DNA from: Patescibacteria group bacterium
Lineage (GTDB): Bacteria; Patescibacteriota; UBA1384; CAILIB01
Reading direction: 5' to 3'
DNA length: 13,385 bases
Assembly: GCA_022842085.1 (NCBI GenBank)
Contig: JALHQF010000005.1
Span: 1 to 13,385, forward strand
Shown: piece after piece, positions 12,048-13,385 of the stretch
Layout: every line of letters begins with the position of its first letter
Position numbering within the stretch: position 1 is the stretch's first letter
The notes under the pieces: generated by a model
What the model saw: the letters and a program-made list of their open reading frames with translations, nothing else
What the model was told of the DNA's origin: nothing
Database searches by the model: none
Program-made: the position numbers and the translations under genes

Positions 12048-12304
12048 CGCTTACCCCACTGCCAGCGAGGCTTCTCTCCCGTAAGCCAGCTTACAAGTAC
12101 CAGATCAACTGAGATCAAGAAGAGGTATGCTAGGTAGGCTACGGGTACGCCCTCGGAGCTATCCGGAATGAGCCAGAAAGCGCCTGCTATCGCCGCGCCC
12201 ACGTAGAAGGCGATACACGCCCATCCCTGCCAGGTGGCTGGAGTCCAGCCGTAGCCATAGGTTTTTCGGACAAACCAGGGAGGGGAAACAATGGGAAGCC
12301 TCAT
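12044..12304 (-). CDS. Small two-TM membrane protein (86 aa), CPR-type hypothetical
   Basis: An 86-aa protein with aromatic N-terminal motif YGYGWTPATWQGW (16-28), TM1 about 26-45, a short acidic loop, TM2 about 54-74, and the basic tail GEKPRWQWGKR. From memory, small proteins with the WTPATWQGW and GEKPRWxWG motifs are frequent in Patescibacteria genomes; their function is not known to me. The ATG at 12304 directly follows the stop of the YdeI-like gene (TAGATG), so translation is probably coupled. Its TAG stop and the TAG of the convergent oxidoreductase lie within one CTAG palindrome at 12044-12047. It is the last gene of the permease operon. Confidence 0.8.
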   Translation of the reverse strand: MRLPIVSPPWFVRKTYGYGWTPATWQGWACIAFYVGAAIAGAFWLIPDSSEGVPVAYLAYLFLISVDLVLVSWLTGEKPRWQWGKR

Positions 12305-12688
12305 CTAGTAGGCAGCATACCAGCGTCCGTCCTTCTTGGCGCGCTCTACCTCTACCATACCGGCCTGGGGTATCCGTCCTGAGGCAATGAGTTCTTCACA
12401 GATGCGGACGTTAATCTTAGACCACACGCTCTTTGGGTGGCGCTTTGTGAGTCGAAGGAAGTAGTACTTCTCATCATGTTTATTGGGAAGACTATCAACC
12501 CACCCATAGCGGAGAGCCTCTTCTCGAACTTGTTCGTAGCTTGGAGACTCACAACCAGAGCCCTTCTTGGCAATAGCAACCCAGATGCTCTCACGCACAG
12601 ACGCACCGTTTTCGATCAGCCAGGCTTCCCATTCTGCTTGGGTGGTGGGCCAGAGCACCTGCAGGCCCTTGTGCTCACTTGGTCCCAT
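12305..12688 (-). CDS. YdeI/OmdA-family protein, short form
   Basis: A 127-aa protein with the N-terminal YdeI core: QAEWEAWLIENGASVRESIW, AKKGSG, YEQVREEALRYGWVDSLP, FLRLTKRHPKSVWSKIN, and AKKDGRWYAAY at the very end. Homologues usually continue for some 60 more residues with the OmdA-type second part; here the stop comes right after the GRW motif, so the protein is either a natural short form or truncated. The family is linked by name to bacteriocin protection, but the biochemical function is unclear. ATG at 12688 has AGGGG 7 nt upstream as a modest Shine-Dalgarno and lies 4 nt after the permease stop. The longer frame to 12778 overlaps the permease gene and its extra residues are not family-like. 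Confidence 0.85.
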   Translation of the reverse strand: MGPSEHKGLQVLWPTTQAEWEAWLIENGASVRESIWVAIAKKGSGCESPSYEQVREEALRYGWVDSLPNKHDEKYYFLRLTKRHPKSVWSKINVRICEELIASGRIPQAGMVEVERAKKDGRWYAAY

Positions 12689-12692
12689 TGAG

Positions 12693-13385
12693 TTACCCCT
12701 GCTTCTTAAACAGCCGAATGGCAAGTGGGTAGGCCACGATGAGGATGCCAAGGCACCACAGTACCGACTTCCAAACAAAGTCGCCGGTATCTTGATTCAG
12801 GGTGAGGGCACGAATTGCCTCAACCATCAGGGTAACGGGCTGGTTTTCGGCAAACGCCTGCAGGCCAGCTGGCATGGTGCTGGTTGGCACAAAGGCGCTA
12901 CTCACAAACGTGAGCGGGAAGAGGATCATGAATCCCATCTGCTGCACAAACTCTACCGACTTGCTCTTGAGGCCAACGATGGCAAACACCCAAGAAAGGC
13001 TAAATGAGATGAGAGAAAGCAGGCCAATAATCTGAAGCCAACCAAGCGCAGTGGCCTCTGGGCGAAAGCCTACCAGCAGTCCGGTGAGGATCATCACCAG
13101 CGTTGCCAAGGCATTCTTGAGGATGTCTGCAAGCACCGTTCCGGTGAGGATGGCAGACTTGTGCATGGGCAGGGTGCGGAAGCGATCCATGATGCCGCGC
13201 TGCATATCGGTAGCCACGGTAAGGCCGGTAATTGAAGCGCCAAAGATGACGGTTTGCACGAAGATGCCCGCCATGAGGAAGTTAATGTAGCTCCCAGCGT
13301 CGGTAGCAATCGCCCCGCCAAAGACGTAGCGGAAGAGCACCACAAACATGATCGGCTGGAGCGTAACGCCCAGGAGCTGCTCGGG
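12693..13385 (-). CDS. ABC-2 type transporter permease, DrrB-like (partial, 5' end outside window)
   Basis: The frame is open for 231 codons from the window edge; the true start lies beyond 13385. The in-frame sequence upstream of the internal Met at 13349 reads PEQLLGVTLQPI and then MFVVLFRYVFGGAI, matching the TM1 entry of DrrB-type permeases, so the gene is incomplete rather than starting at 13349. Further family features are the block DMQRGIMDRFRTLPMHKSAIL between TM2 and TM3, and the segment LTFVSSAFVPTSTMPAGLQAFAENQPVT near the end. Five to six TM helices are predicted in the visible part. Such permeases pair with a DrrA-type ATPase, usually encoded next door and here expected upstream, to export hydrophobic drugs or lipids. 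It is first in a minus operon with the YdeI-like and 86-aa genes. Confidence 0.93.
   Translation of the reverse strand, partial: PEQLLGVTLQPIMFVVLFRYVFGGAIATDAGSYINFLMAGIFVQTVIFGASITGLTVATDMQRGIMDRFRTLPMHKSAILTGTVLADILKNALATLVMILTGLLVGFRPEATALGWLQIIGLLSLISFSLSWVFAIVGLKSKSVEFVQQMGFMILFPLTFVSSAFVPTSTMPAGLQAFAENQPVTLMVEAIRALTLNQDTGDFVWKSVLWCLGILIVAYPLAIRLFKKQG

Overview
The window looks like chromosomal core sequence from a Patescibacteria/CPR-type bacterium, probably Parcubacteria-like. That placement is an inference from several things together: very tight packing, overlapping or abutting genes, few Shine-Dalgarno sequences, tandem type IV prepilins, a small two-TM protein with a C-terminal GEKPRWQWG motif, and an FtsK / membrane HTH / RecA / RecX cluster. 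GC looks moderate to high by eye. No 16S rRNA or ribosomal protein is present to fix the taxonomy.

Layout. Positions 1-1060 (minus) hold two overlapping prepilin-type genes; the downstream one leaves the window. Positions 1080-1710 (plus) hold a 71-aa hypothetical gene with a hairpin in its leader and a long dyad-rich 3' region ending in a terminator. Positions 1742-2509 (minus) are a mixed operon, tRNA-Gly, tRNA-Cys, secG, tRNA-Leu, tRNA-Phe, tRNA-Val, closed by a strong hairpin. From 2503 to 3207 (plus) come two tiny single-TM proteins (56 and 61 aa), a terminator, and a second structured non-coding stretch with its own terminator. ychF (minus) and ftsK (plus) diverge from a 42-bp gap. The plus run then continues ftsK, a RodZ-like HTH-TM-Ig protein, recA and recX (overlapping), followed by a 691-aa PEP-synthase-like protein that seems to have lost its catalytic residues, then tRNA-Asn with a terminator, and an MDR-family oxidoreductase. 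At the right edge a minus operon runs from a DrrB-type ABC permease (partial) to a short YdeI/OmdA-type protein and the 86-aa membrane protein, which meets the oxidoreductase tail to tail.

How the genes work together. ftsK, recA and recX are chromosome segregation and recombination functions. secG and the tRNA genes are expression and secretion housekeeping. The prepilins belong to a pilus or competence machine.

The most unusual observations are the catalytically eroded PEP-synthase homologue, a recurring TANNNT-N6-ATG arrangement suggesting leaderless transcription, secG inside a tRNA operon with its start codon 5 nt from a tRNA CCA end, divergent promoters sharing one -35 region, two structured terminator-ended non-coding stretches, and near absence of TGA stop codons (1 of 15 visible stops).
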